The position numbers and the translations under genes are program-made. The notes beneath the pieces are model-generated. The model was not told the origin of the DNA. It ran no database searches and was given only the letters and a program-made list of their open reading frames with translations. From Tubulanus polymorphus (lineage: Eukaryota > Nemertea > Palaeonemertea > Tubulaniformes > Tubulanidae): a stretch of DNA of 64,000 nt. The DNA lies in contig NC_134026.1 in assembly GCF_964204645.1 (NCBI RefSeq), positions 28,228,650-28,292,649 of the forward strand, read 5' to 3'. Below are positions 14,201-26,262 of the stretch, in pieces; position 1 is the first letter of the stretch; every line of letters starts with the position of its first letter.

Positions 14201-15844
14201 ACTCGTCATAACGATGATAAACTATAAACGGCGCAGTCCCAGTGGTGCGCTCAGATGTGCGATTTTTCAGCGGCATTATCCGCCATGTAATGAGGGCCAA
14301 AAGGTCTCCCTGCGTCTTCGAGCTGATAAATTAATTTCTCCACGCATAGCGCCGATTCGCTAGCGCCGATTTATTGACATTATATGAAAGCATCGTTTGT
14401 CGAATGTTCGGTTAATTTAGAGGATGCGGTTTTACAACTGTCATTAAAGACGCAATTCGACGGTTTAGAGTGATTGAGTCTGATTAATCGAAACTAAATT
14501 ATCTGCTGTTAGAAATTACTCGTATCTCGTGTATATAGCATGCCCCCTCCCTTTAAAGTTGTTGTCATTTACTCGCAAAAATACCATCTATTTTTCAAAA
14601 TGACAACGATTTTCATTTGAAAATTGCGATGGTAGATTTCCTTCTCCGCTAGACATCATATTTTTTACAACTGTTAGTTCGATAAAGTAACCTCGATTGA
14701 TTAATCTGGTGTTTGTGAAAATACAATTATTCGCCGAGCTTATCAAGACTCGGCGCCGTTTGGACGACAGTTCGAAAGAAAAATGACTTAGAAACTGTCG
14801 TTTTATCTTGATCATCGGCGAAACTGACAAATAAAGCAGTTTGTCAGATACAAAAGGATTTGTAGAAATTCTAATCATATTTGTAGTTGATGGAGCGTGA
14901 AATTCTTCTCAGAAGATTAACGAAGTTTCATCATTAGAGCCGGCAAAATGAACGATGGAACTTTACTGAAATACAATCGATGACATTCAAAGAAAACATT
15001 CCAATTCAAATTCAACTAAATGATTTTCCACATTCTCAAAGATCATTTGATTTATGTAAGTTGAATTGAATCTGTTGTTGTCGTTATTGTAAGAAACGTT
15101 GGTCATCGTGCTGCTGAGAATCTGAGAGAAGTTCTCATTGATAATCGTCAGTTTATAGCGACTGACGTGTAGTGTTATTTTCCAGTTGTCCGAGAGTTTG
15201 TGTTTGTGTCGGCGGTAATGTATTTATCGCCGCATCTTCAATTTGGTCTGGATCGATTTATGAAGACTTTGACGGTCTTTGTAAGGCTGTATTGATTCAC
15301 GTAAGCCGGGCATAATCCGGCGAATCTCGCCACTCGATCTGCCGTAATGGAAAGAGACGAATATGAATTGTGTATAATGATGTTATCGATGGTTAGTCGT
15401 TTAAGCAAGAGAGCCCGGGGATGTCTTTGTGTAACCGCCGTCGCGTAAACCAATCGCGCAAATGATAAACCTTGATTAAGCCGCACCAGACTGCGCATAA
15501 TTTTGCCCTGTTCATGGCGGCCCCGTTACCTCCGTAGACGATCAAGAAAATCTGAAACAAAAAAGCGTCATCTCCCTTATTCAAAAGTTTTCACACGGTA
15601 ATCTTGGGAAACTCCTTTCACTAATGCGCCATCTTTGTGAATCGCCAGACACTAAAAACCTTACGCCATGCACGGACCCGCCAGTCTACCATACAAACTA
15701 CGTGTAATTTTGCTTGTAACCAAACATTGTGTACTTCAAACCAGTGTCTTCGTAACCGTACTCCACACTGTACTAAATATCGAATTGTTCTCATTTTTGC
15801 ATTTTGGTATTTATTTGCTATTTCTATGGTATTCTGAGAACGGG
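5242..15844. other. 10.6-kb gene-free stretch
   Basis: No protein gene could be supported. Open frames up to 96 codons occur on both strands but lack domains, coding-like composition or paired splice sites. A GC-richer patch at 15238-15584 is open in two minus-strand frames and is discussed under rejected items. Two copies of an approximately 30-bp motif containing TGACGTAG lie at 10216 and 10390. A regulatory role for the neighbouring bHLH gene is plausible but is inference only. Confidence 0.5.
10216..10420. repeat. Pair of short direct repeats containing TGACGTAG
   Basis: The block beginning atattgatgacgtag occurs at 10216 and again at 10390, 174 bp apart, followed each time by a related gcacatc segment. 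The core TGACGTAG resembles a CREB/ATF half-site. The copies might instead be fragments of a dispersed repeat; the function is unknown. Confidence 0.4.
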
Positions 15845-17289
15845 ATGTCAAGTTTAACGGGAAAATTCGTGTGCGAAACGTTAAATCAACGTCTAAAATT
15901 TAAAACAGTGTTAAACACGTCCGTACGGTGGCGTAAACCGATGCACTTGCCGAGAGCTAAAACTAAATTTTTCGTCGTTAGAGAAGTTACCCCCGAGGAT
16001 CCAGAGGAACGAGCACAGTTGAAAAAGTTGTACGATCATTACAGAACGTATATGAAGTCAATCGGGTGAGTAATCTGTAATCGTACGATGCGAAATGTTA
16101 GTAGCAGAGAGCAGGGTGGACGAGGAGTCTTCCATACTGATCTGCCATCTGGGTCCAGTTCCACAGTTGTGAGTTAAGATTTAACCCTGGGTTAAAACAT
16201 TGAAAATGAACTAACTTTAACTCTGAGTTAACTCTAACTCACAACTGTGGAACTGGGTCCTGGTCTTTTATATACACTTCATAGACTATGACTATACATT
16301 GATTTCAATTCTGATATTCGGTTTCGCTATTATAGTCTAAAAATAGTCAATGAATCGCAAGTTATTCGAACTATAACAAAGGCGGATTAGGGTAGACTGC
16401 CCCACCCCCTTAAAAATTGAAATGTGCCCTCCAAATCGTCTGGAAATTTTGTTCTCGCGAAGAAATTTTTTCAAATGATGAGATGATACCAAGTGGACCT
16501 AAATTTCTATGGAAGGTCCCCTGGACCAACACCAATGTTCGGGCTTGCAGCCTTGCATTGCCGAATTTGCCCTTCTCATATTTAGTGCCTATTCTAATTA
16601 TCAGGTCAACCCCTTTCAAATAATCCTAGATCCACCCTTTTAATAAGAGGTGACAATAAGTAACAATTTTTTATTTGAGGTTACACCTATCTGAAGAAAT
16701 TGCAGCACAAGAAAAGGAACAAGAATTTGGTTTAGCTGCTGCTGAAGATGAAGCTGAAGAGGCAAGACTGATGGAACTAAATGATTTATGGAACAATAAG
16801 ATAAAAACAGAAAGGTTAGAATGAGGGTGGAGAATCAAACACATTTAGTATAAAAAGGATACTTAAAAAGTGAGTTGTTTTCTTATTTCAGAGAAGTGCA
16901 ATTTGCGCATGACATTATTGATTTCTATAAAGACCGGCAAAAAAATTCAACGTGGTTCAATGAAAACTTAATCAAAAATGTTCAAGAAAAGGAAGATGAA
17001 GTCGACCTATTAAAGGTAGAGATAGTCAATGGATCATTACTGTTCTTACAGTATTCTTTGAAATATTGAATTTTTGAAATATTTCCTCGATTTTTTTTCG
17101 CAGGAGGATGCTGGTTCTTTCATTACAATGGAGACATTAGACGCTGAAATTGAGAAACTTTTGGACTCAGACCCAGTGTCTTATAATTTTGCCTTGGATA
17201 CTGATGGCTCTGTACTTGTTGATGACGTCAATAAACCATATCATAAACTGTCACCAGAAAATTCTCAAAATCTATCGATCCATAATTGA
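15845..17289 (+). CDS. MRPS26: Mitochondrial small-subunit ribosomal protein mS26
   Basis: Four coding exons, 15845-16065, 16680-16814, 16892-17015 and 17104-17289, join in frame to 221 aa (human about 205). The product is a component of the mitochondrial 28S ribosomal subunit. The N-terminus is basic (SSLTGKFVCETLNQRLKFK, then VRWRKPMHLPRAKTKFFVV), as expected for a matrix-imported protein. The middle is a long charged helix rich in Glu and Ala. The C-terminal motif FITMETLDAEIEKLLDSD followed by YNFALDTDG matches the family pattern FITxExLxxxxExxLDS...YNWA. ATG 15845 gives the usual length; the open frame extends further upstream but that part is hydrophobic and AT-rich and looks like 5' UTR. 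AATAAA signals follow within about 50 bp of the stop. Intron 1 carries a small inverted-repeat element (16150-16262). Confidence 0.9.
16150..16262. mobile_element. Short hairpin (MITE-like) element in MRPS26 intron 1
   Basis: The ends are inverted: ccagttccacagttgtgag near 16153 is the reverse complement of ctcacaactgtggaactgg near 16236. The central part also alternates between gttaa and ttaac motifs, so the whole element can fold. A much-degraded relative seems to lie at about 46386-46486. No coding capacity. Confidence 0.6.
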
Positions 17290-19294
17290 ATAAATCATCA
17301 AAATTGTCAGAAATGTACATAACAATAAAGAGTTCGTTATAATTAAAAGTTCTTTAGGGTTAATCGTTACAAAGGAGAATTTTCCGTTATTCGTTGAGCT
17401 TTGATGGACCAAGATTGATAGAATATGAGATATCGACGAATTCAAGTTCTGGAATTTCTCATTTGATGGCGCTTGTCAAACGGGAAATTGGAACCTAAAT
17501 CCGCAGTCAGATATTCATGACGCAATTTTTGAAATCGTTTCACTTAATATTAAATAATTCGATGAAACTTTATTAAGCGGTAATATCCAAACGGATTGAG
17601 ATACACAGAGTATACAGATAGAATATAAAAATAAAATAACGATACAATTGCTACTTAAAGGTATATGCAGGTAACAACCTCATTAGACTATAACTTTATA
17701 ATAATAAAAATAATAGCGTCATTCTCATTACAGACTCGTAACACTTTATATAAAACAGAATGAGCAATAAGATTATAATATAAAATGATACAAAGCCAAT
17801 AAAATATTTCAATTATAAGTTTCATTAAAAAAGTGAGTTTTTAGCCTCTTAAAAATGAATAGTGACTCGCTATCACAAATGGATTTCGGCAATGAATTCC
17901 ATAAAACAGGACGTGCATAGCTTAAAGATTTAGAGACAATATTCCTCCTAGGATTGACTTATTCAAACCTGAGCGTAGTTGACAGCGTGGAATGTATGGA
18001 GTTACAAATTCAGATAAATATTCAGGGGCCAGTTGCTCAAAAGTTGGTTAAAGATAACCGGCCATTAAATACCATAGTAACAATGAAATTTCAATTGTCA
18101 CCATATCAACTATCCACTGGTTAACTCTAACCAACTTTTCAGCAACCGGCCCCTGGTCATATAATATTCATTAATTGACTGCCATATTTTTCTTACTTTT
18201 ATATGAAAATTTTCATACTTTTATATGAAAATTTCACACTCAACTGTAATTAGTTAACTAGCTGTGTAGCAGCCAATAGACAATGTTGTAGAATACTTCA
18301 GACAATGTATATTCCCATAGTCTAACAGGATTGATAATTGCTTACCTATGAAACAAACCGCAAATTTTTACTGCCGCCAAATATTTATTCATGAGCTTAA
18401 ATCAAAAAGCATTATGGGATTATGCATATTTTCAGATAAAAGAAAGAGAAAGAAATGATAATAAAAATGGGCTGAGGGTTTTAAGAAAAAAAGAATAAAA
18501 TAGAAAGAGCAGACATCAATAAGCCGCATACGTCTTAAACACAGCCGAGGCTGGTTTACAGTAATACAAAATATGATAAATCTAAGAGAAGAATACCAAT
18601 CTAAACATGCAGTTATTTGCATTTAAAATCTAGTAATTTCTTTCAGATAACTTTTAAAATGATTTCATGGCAAATGATCGTTTTACTAAAAGTAAGACCT
18701 TGCCTGGGGTAACACCCATAAATAGTATACTACAGACCTAGCACCAATAAACCATTTTAACATCATCAATTTTCGGCAAGGTACATAAACAACAATTTAG
18801 TTATAGCTCATATGTTTATCGGTCTAGATTTAACGTACAAAGGGGAAAGTGGAGTACGATGACTATGGGGGTGAGATGCCTAATTTTCGCTGGAAGACAT
18901 CAATTATTCAGCTCTACTGAGACCTATCATCCATGTAAATCACATCACATTAAAATTATCTACAAAAATACTTGTTTCTACTATTGCAAGTTAATGCATC
19001 GGTTAAGAATGGTGAATCAGAAGACAACTTAAATTGCCATCATTCTAATACTTGACTAAAGCCCTACAGTGAAATAGTCTGAACTATCTGAACTTAGTGT
19101 TTAAGACGTTTGCCGCTGCGACCGGGGCCATGTTCCAGACATGTGGCCGTTTCAGATCCCTACCCCGTATTTTGGATACAATGTAAATATTTTCTGGTCT
19201 CAGCTGATATGTTTTACCTGAGGTTTACTGTATGGTAAAACCATACGGGTAAGCAGGTCTGTTTATGACGACAAGATTTCAATAAAAGTTTTGA
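17290..19294. other. Intergenic stretch between MRPS26 and CDIPT copy 1
   Basis: No gene is visible. The stretch is AT-rich, contains the 3' ends of two converging genes and one hairpin element at 18023-18156. Short open frames here have no support. Confidence 0.5.
18023..18156. mobile_element. MITE-like hairpin element, copy A
   Basis: The left end (ggggccagttgctcaaaag) and right end (cttttcagcaaccggcccc) are imperfect inverted repeats, followed inwards by a ggtta/taacc stem. A related copy lies inside an AHI1 intron at 46512-46636, sharing the blocks ccagttgctcaaaa and ccagtggatagttga in the matching orientation. Noncoding. Confidence 0.7.
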
Positions 19295-20574
19295 TCAATC
19301 AGATTTGATTCCAGCTGCCTCCCTTTCTGCTGCATCAATGGCGCCCATATTCAGACTGGCTGCGTACAAGTGAATTAGGCTGATACCAGTTTTAACTATC
19401 GCAACTGGGGCCGACAAAACACACAGCACTTGCCAGAGTCCAATTCCAAACACTATAATTACATGAACAAAGATTTAGATGATTAAAAAAATTGCAAAAA
19501 AGTTCATTATACATAATGTGCTAATATTGATACTTACAGGCTGGCCCAATAGTGAAATGACACAAATATAACATACTGAAAAACATCTCATTACCAGCAC
19601 ACATTGTGAAGAGAAAAGACTGAAATTATGAATCATTAAGTTTTCATCATTATCAAATAATTTCAAGAAGTTTGTTTGAATGAATACAGAGATTACATAC
19701 CCAAGATGTGTAGTACAATCTCAGGACAGGGTTTCTTTCCAGATCAATACATTTGTGATTCGTTGAACCTTTCATAGTAGACCTGAAAAATGAAGAGATT
19801 ACAAGCATTCATTTCATAATTCATTCATTTTATGATACATTACAGATGAACCCTGATGCTTTTTTTAATTGGAAACCTTGACATTAATAGTGTTTGAAAG
19901 TTAATCCTATGGGAGATCTAAGAATAGCTACTTTGTTTCATACAACTTACGCATGTAAATGAAGCCAATGACTGGCAATATCAATAGTCATATTCAGTTG
20001 GAAAAGGAACATCCAACTAGGATAGAAACTTGACAACACTACCAGTAAGCACATATTAGCGCATCTATCTGTCAGCATATCTAACATTTCTCCAAACTTT
20101 GTCTCTGAAATAGAAAAAAAAGAAATATAGGCCTGTCAATTATTCTAAAGCATTATAAAACCAAAAAGGTTCTTTCACTAAGACATCTTTTTTTAGAGTT
20201 TACCTTGATTCATCATCCGAGCCGCGCGACCATCAAATTCATCAAGAAGAGCACTGATTGCGTAACACCAAACAGCTGTCACATAGTCAGTCGCCATAAA
20301 CCAAAATGAAACCAGTGCCAAAAATATTCTGACGTATCCTTAGGGGTGACAGAAAGTCAAAAATCAATAAACGCAACATGTCAATGAAGGATCATTGAAG
20401 TGTAAGCAAACACTTCCTTCATTCAGAATATATCATAAATTAAAGAAAATTAAGAAGGCAATTATTCTGAATAATAAGAGGAAAAACTTAATTAGCAACT
20501 GTAACTTAACACCATCAACAACCGTCCAACTCACCTATTAAATTAGGAACGAAAAGAAATATATTTTCAGACAT
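19295..20574 (-). CDS. CDIPT: CDP-diacylglycerol-inositol 3-phosphatidyltransferase, diverged copy 1
   Basis: Six exons read on the minus strand: 20574-20535, 20338-20204, 20104-19951, 19782-19701, 19619-19538 and 19452-19295. They give 216 aa (human CDIPT 213). The family enzyme is an ER membrane protein joining CDP-diacylglycerol and myo-inositol to make phosphatidylinositol. The start MSENIFLFVPNLIGY is typical. The CDP-alcohol phosphatidyltransferase motif is complete: D-x2-D-G-x2-A-R-x8-G-x3-D-x3-D, read here as LLDEFDGRAARMMNQ then ETKFGEMLDMLTD. Several positions conserved in human CDIPT and in copy 2 (33078-34850) differ only here: DAFDGH to DEFDGR, NQG to NQE, EGNP to ERNP and TSRP to TSWS. 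Reading frame and splice sites are intact, so this is not an obvious pseudogene, but its constraint looks weaker. It is divergent from TUBD1, with start codons 489 bp apart. Confidence 0.9.
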
Positions 20575-21063
20575 ATTTTGCCAGTGAAATTTTTTTCAGC
20601 GGATTCCGAATTTATGATGAACGTTAAGACAGGAATAAGATATGCAACGAAACACAAATTTCTGACAATAATATAACAAGAAAGGAAAAACCTAATAGGC
20701 CAAGATTACAATTTTTTACTTCCGGGTGACTCGAGTATTATATCTCAGCCAGGGTCAGGGAGTTCATGTACAATAAGATTGCATAGTAACTGTAAAGGGG
20801 CTCAAAACACATCCCTATTTCAAACCCAAGACGAATTGGTTGTTGAACCATAAAAGTAATCTTAGTAGTGTTGTAAGCTAGTTAATTGTACACGATGAAT
20901 AATAGCCTCGACCGGAAAGTGCTGCCACCACATCGGTAAGCTACTGGCTCTGGCAAGCGATCTCACTTCCACAGCACTTAGCCCAAGGTCGTTGACCCAA
21001 AGAAAAATAAAATTATCCTACGAATTTCGATTTGCCTATCCTCGTTGCTCCCGCGAGGCAGAC

Positions 21064-22743
21064 ATGTCACTAGTGACAATTCAAGTTGGTCAGTGTGGGA
21101 ACCAGATTGGTAGTCAGCTTTTTTCTACGATCGCTGACGATATGTTGATGAAAAACCCCGGTATCAGTGCATCAAGCAATGACAATTACATCCAACAAGC
21201 TCAGAGAACTTTCTTCAATACGTCTATCATAAGTGGACCCACGGAAAATCAGGAATCATTGAAAGCTCGAGCTGTTATGGTTGACATGGAACCAAAAGTT
21301 ATCGCGCAAGTTCAAGAGGAAGCTAAAATGTCGAAAGTTTGGTCGTATTCGGAGCGGCAACAGTTTTGTCACAAGCGAGGTTCCGGAAATAATTGGGCAC
21401 ACGGTTTCTGTACGCACGGTCCGCAGGCGAGAGAAATAATTTTGAATTTGGTCCAGTCCGAAGTGGAGAAATGTGACTATTTTGGCGGATTTTTGAACAT
21501 TATGAGTTTAGCTGGTGGAACCGGTTCGGGTGTAGGGACATATTTAACGCGGACGCTTCGCGATGAATTCCCTCATTCGTTTATCCTCAATCAGGTCGTC
21601 GGTCCGTACAACACTGGAGAGGTTATTGTACAGAACTACAACGCTGTATTATCGTTAGCTCATCTCTATAGTTCATCAGACGCTATTCTGTGCCTTGAAA
21701 ACGACGTTCTGCATAAAATCTGCGCTCAGTTACTCAATATTAAGAATATTTCGTTCAGAGATATGAATAAAGTGATCTCGCACGCAGTGGCTAGTATTCT
21801 ACAGCCGGCCAGATCTTACGAGAATAACTACTTCATTCGTAATCCACTTGGTAAGAAATACGGTACTAAAACATGTATTACAATTATTACAGTAGATTAG
21901 AACCCGCTTGATTCAGCTCATTTGGGACTGATGAAATTCATCCAGTTTTTGAAATTCCCGGTTAAACATCACATTTTACATACATTGATGATGTAAATGG
22001 ATAGACCGGAAGTTGATTTACCGGCAACTGATCCGAATTAAGAGCGTTTATGCAACGGGTAATGAGTAGTGATGATAAATCATTCATATTTAATGGATAC
22101 CATTTTTTGTTGCAGCATCAATAATGGAAGATCTTGTGTCGCATCCCGGATATAAACTATTGTCTCTACGCACAATTCCAATGATGTCTGATCATTCAGT
22201 AGAGTTTAGTACATTCCAGTGGTACAGTTTGATTAAACACCTACGACAGATGCTCATTGCTAATGCCCAAATGGAGGAAGGTAAATCGAATAATATGGAA
22301 TTTACGAACAAATATTATCTAGACAAATCATAAGCTGTTGTATTTGATGTCCTTTGATAGGTATTGACTGGCAAGTACAAGTTAATTCCATGTATAATCG
22401 ATGTATTGGGAATCTCCTAGTTCTGAGGGGAAAAGAAATTGAATCTGCAAACATTTCAAGTTTTCGTGATAAAAGACTGTACTCGTCTTGGGTGCCTGAC
22501 TCTTGTGCCCTCACGATATGGAAACAACAAAGACAGCTGAGAAAGTACGAGAAATCTGCCACATTATTAAGTAACTGTCAGGCTTCAGCTAAAGCGTTAG
22601 ATAATATGGTTGGAAAAGCGTGGTCGATGTTCAGTTCAAGAGCTTATATTCATCATTATCTACGACATGGAATCAGTGAAGATGATTTTGTAGATTGTTT
22701 CGCTGGTTTAGAACAAGTTATTAAGAATTATAAAGAAATATGA
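21064..22743 (+). CDS. TUBD1: Delta-tubulin
   Basis: Three exons, 21064-21850, 22116-22280 and 22361-22743, join to 444 aa (human 453). The protein begins [16 protein letters not shown], the tubulin N-terminal nucleotide loop. The GTP-binding glycine loop AGGTGSGVG lies at about residues 150-158. Delta-specific stretches include QGSGNNWA-like [34 protein letters not shown]-like [17 protein letters not shown] and a C-terminal [16 protein letters not shown]. Delta-tubulin is a non-microtubule-lattice tubulin needed for centriole triplet microtubules and is kept mostly by animals that build full basal bodies. The frame is open upstream to 20992, but ATG 21064 matches the universal tubulin start. 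An AATAAA lies about 50 bp after the stop. Confidence 0.96.
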
Positions 22744-23519
22744 GATCGATCAAAAATATATTATATTCAAATAGTCTTTCAGAGAGTGCTAAATAAACCA
22801 GATATGCATTTATTCACATGCAACAACAATATCAACGTTAGTTTTTATGCCTTTCTTGAGATACGATGTAGTTCATTTCCAAATGCAGGTCCTTTCACAT
22901 TCAAAAACAAATGAATACATATAATTCAACAGTATATTTAGGTTTATTGAATGATCGTCTCGATATAAAACAACTTCATGGATCACAAACAACAACCTGG
23001 ATGGAATACGTACTGTAGATATAAATAAAATTCATATGAATTTTTGATATAAATCCTAACTATAATTAAAATATAGAAATTTAATTTCTTTGTCAAATAT
23101 TTCATATCACAGATTCATGTTTAGCCATACAAGGTATACTTTTACACTGTTAAGTAAAAATATTCCGAGCGTACCAAAAAATTACTAAGTATAAAATTAT
23201 ATTTTTCTGAAAAACACGTACTTCTTAACATGAATATACTCGCATGTTTCACGCATGATAAATTGAGTGAACACCTAAATTAACAAAAAGCAGCTCTTCT
23301 ATAACGTATCGGCAGTAATTATTCTAATCGCACTGTACAAAACTATATTAAAACTATATTAAACTATATTATAAACTATAAGCCACAATTCAGATGTGTA
23401 CAATATCAACCAGCTACAGATTCAACTCCTAAATCATCGCTAGTTTTACGGACGGTACATTGAACAGTCGAGGACTGCTGCACTGTATACTTAGCTCTTG
23501 AAACACGCACATGACTTCT
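22744..23519. other. Intergenic stretch between converging TUBD1 and calpain
   Basis: Very AT-rich sequence holding the two 3' ends. I see no gene; in particular no EF-hand exon that could extend the calpain. Confidence 0.5.
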
Positions 23520-26262
23520 TCATTCCAAACTAAAAATAGAGGAATAAATGTTGAATGAACTGCTACTGAAAACGACAACATAGCGAAAAGATAAACTCCA
23601 ACTTACGATTTCATTGTAAACTTCTTTTCCGAGAATGCACGAATTCTAAACATTGCAGAATCGTTTGGATTGAAAGTGGACGGAATGAGTACGTAATGAC
23701 CGGGCTCTAGTTCAAATCTAGCACTGACTTCCCTATAGTTGATGTAAACTCCTGATTTTCCTGAATCGTAATTGTAACGGAAATGCTTACCTGGTAACCG
23801 AGAATCGGGTTTTTTTGTCTGTAATCAAAATATGAGATGAGTAGGTTTTTCTTACTGAGATTTGTCTCAAAATAGAAAGCATCAGCTCGAATAAACTCAC
23901 TCTATAAAGAACGAAGCCTATTTGTAAAAGTGACCGAGCTGGAGATTTTCCTCTCTGGAATTTCGGTAACTGCATCAAACATATTACAATGCTACATTTG
24001 CCTTCAGTATCAGGATCATCTTCATCAACATCAAAATCATCTACGTATCAAAACGTAATATAAGAAACATTGAAACTGATTAGAAGAATTTTTCACGATT
24101 TGTTATAGCCGCTCACCTGGTTCTTCCAGACTAATCAGAAATTGAGGATTCGTTGCGAATTTCTGTAAGTCATTACGGGAACCACCAGCGCTTTCTTCAG
24201 ACACCCATTTACCATTTGTCATAAGGACACAACCTATCAAATCCATACCTAGACTTTCACTTACAAGCTACAGATATCATACATACATTTATATACCAGA
24301 TATATGTGTAATACATACCAGCCTTATCTGAGACACCATCTCCATCATAATCCGGTCCTATTGTGCAGATAGTCACTTCAGTGAAATGTTTACAAAAATC
24401 TTTATAGCTCATCCAGAATTCCCCATCGGGTTTTCTATTGAAATTCATTCTATTTTTAGTGTCGTCATCCACCCATTTCCAATTGGAATCTCTGAAAGAA
24501 GAAAACATCAGTTTGCTATCAGTACTTAGATTTGTAATTGAGATGCTAAAATAATAGCATAACACATACTTATCACTCCATGAGCCTTTCCATTCGGTCC
24601 CATCACCCCAAGGATTTCTGATTCGCACCAGTTTAACTTCACCTTTTTGATGTCTAATCTGAAAGTTTGTTACCATCATTAAAAAGAATATACTTTTAGC
24701 ATGTGAGAATATATATTCACTAATAACTGTACTTACCTTTAATACATTTGTGAGGGTGTAAGCATGACCAGAAACTAGACCATTTGCATCAGCCTCATTG
24801 GAATTTCTCCAATCGCCCTGGAAATATTGCATAGATTATGAGTTCTGTAATTAAAAACATGATAATATTTATTACGGTTTATCCCCGATAGTGGTTTTGA
24901 GCCGTTTACTTTTTTGGAACAGGCTATGAAAGCGCCGGATCTATAAGCTTTCTGTATGTGACCAAACATAGTATAATCAGATGAGTTTAATTCGTAACGT
25001 TCCGCGAGACCACCCGTTAAATCAACTAGAGCATCCATAGTCTGACCACCTTCTATCGCTTCATAACAACCATGAAGTCTACAATAGAGAATTTTATGAC
25101 GCTATTTCAAAATTGTTAACAAGACAGCAAGTAGTCAACTCCCGGTTATCCACCAAGTAAAAGCTAAGACCCGAATTAATTACTGGTAATACTTTAAGCT
25201 TTATTCGACTTACTTCGCATACGCTTTCTCGAGAAGAGCGATCCAGAATTCAGCAGGATTTAGACAATGAGCAAATATGAGATGACCGTGTTTCGTTGGA
25301 AGTCTATCATCGATAAAGACATCCATCCATTTACCAAAACGCCAAAATCGAAAATGCACCACGCCATTGTAATCCTTACCACACAGAGGCTGATCATAAG
25401 GTATAATCTATAAATGTATAAAGATTGGAGTTAATATCTGCGTAAATATTAGTAAGAACGAAACATACATCATCATCATTACCTTTTGCATGAATTTCGG
25501 TTTTTGTGAGACAGCCGCACAAGCAGAGAGAAACCAACAATCGCCAACACTCCCTTGCATGATATCATCTCTAGATACTCCTTCACTCAATAACCTCGCA
25601 GTTTGATGCGCACCAGTAATATCCTGTTCAAATTCATCTCATTGACGTTAAATTTTTTGTAGATATGCTTCTAACATATTTACATTTTCCAACATTTTAC
25701 ATATTCATTACATGTGCAATGTAAGCCCCCAGCCCATCGGTGGATATACAATTAACGCTCTAACCCGTTTACCTTTGGTCTCAGCCATTCAATGCCTTGC
25801 TCTTCCCACATACCCTCAATATAAGATAAAGAGGATACATCAGCAGGAAAGTCTGGATCGCAGTATAATTCATCAGGACCGAGTAAACTCAACAACTCAT
25901 TAATCTTATTCTTACTCTGAAATTAATAATATAGCTCTATCAGTATAACACATAGTCCTAGAAAGGGCTTGTACGTTAATGCCAACATAATGAAAATTAA
26001 GTCGAATATCTACATGAATGTGATTAAGAGCTTCGTCCAATTCATCGTAATAATCATCGACATTTCTATCCAGCCAGGATCTTCGCGTAGATGATGAATT
26101 TGAATTGAATGTAGCTGGTAAATCTCCAGCTGTTCCAACATCCCATTTATTCATTTCATTAGACGACATGTTAACATCGTTGTGTTGTATTGAGGTTTTA
26201 GGTTCATCTCGCGTCCATTCCGTCCCAAATGCATTATTCATATTACTAGCACTGCAGCCCAT
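23520..26262 (-). CDS. Atypical calpain (cysteine protease) without EF-hand domain
   Basis: Thirteen minus-strand exons (26262-26014, 25916-25773, 25623-25483, 25407-25214, 25078-24910, 24817-24737, 24658-24570, 24491-24319, 24233-24117, 24040-23901, 23818-23791, 23760-23607, 23529-23520) join to 562 aa. Calpains are Ca2+-activated intracellular cysteine proteases. The catalytic triad is present: Cys160 ([12 protein letters not shown]), His317 ([10 protein letters not shown]), Asn341 (RIRNPWGD). Spacings of 157 and 24 residues equal those of classical calpain-2. A C2-like domain follows ([18 protein letters not shown], then [14 protein letters not shown]), and the protein stops at FTMKSLE. 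The penta-EF-hand domain of classical calpains is absent. The N-terminus MGCSAS fits N-myristoylation with an adjacent palmitoylatable Cys, suggesting membrane attachment. The last exon has only 10 coding bases and is the least certain part. Subfamily not assigned. Confidence 0.88.

Noticed and set aside
15238-15584. GC-richer patch open in two minus-strand frames, with a possible acceptor at about 15553 and a KR-containing peptide-like frame
   Set aside because: Neither frame shows a recognisable domain, signal peptide or repeated peptide unit, and no partner exon could be found. It could be an exon of an unknown minus-strand gene, but the sequence alone does not support a call.
15668-15844. 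Longer N-terminus for MRPS26 starting at 15668
   Set aside because: The extension is hydrophobic and AT-rich, unlike the family; ATG 15845 gives the expected length and a basic import-type start.
19295-20574. CDIPT copy 1 as a pseudogene
   Set aside because: All exons are in frame, splice sites are intact and the catalytic motif is complete, so loss of function cannot be claimed despite changed conserved residues.
20992-21063. 24-codon N-terminal extension of delta-tubulin
   Set aside because: Tubulins start at M-x-x-V/I-x-x-Q-x-GQCGNQ; the extension precedes that universal start and looks like 5' UTR.
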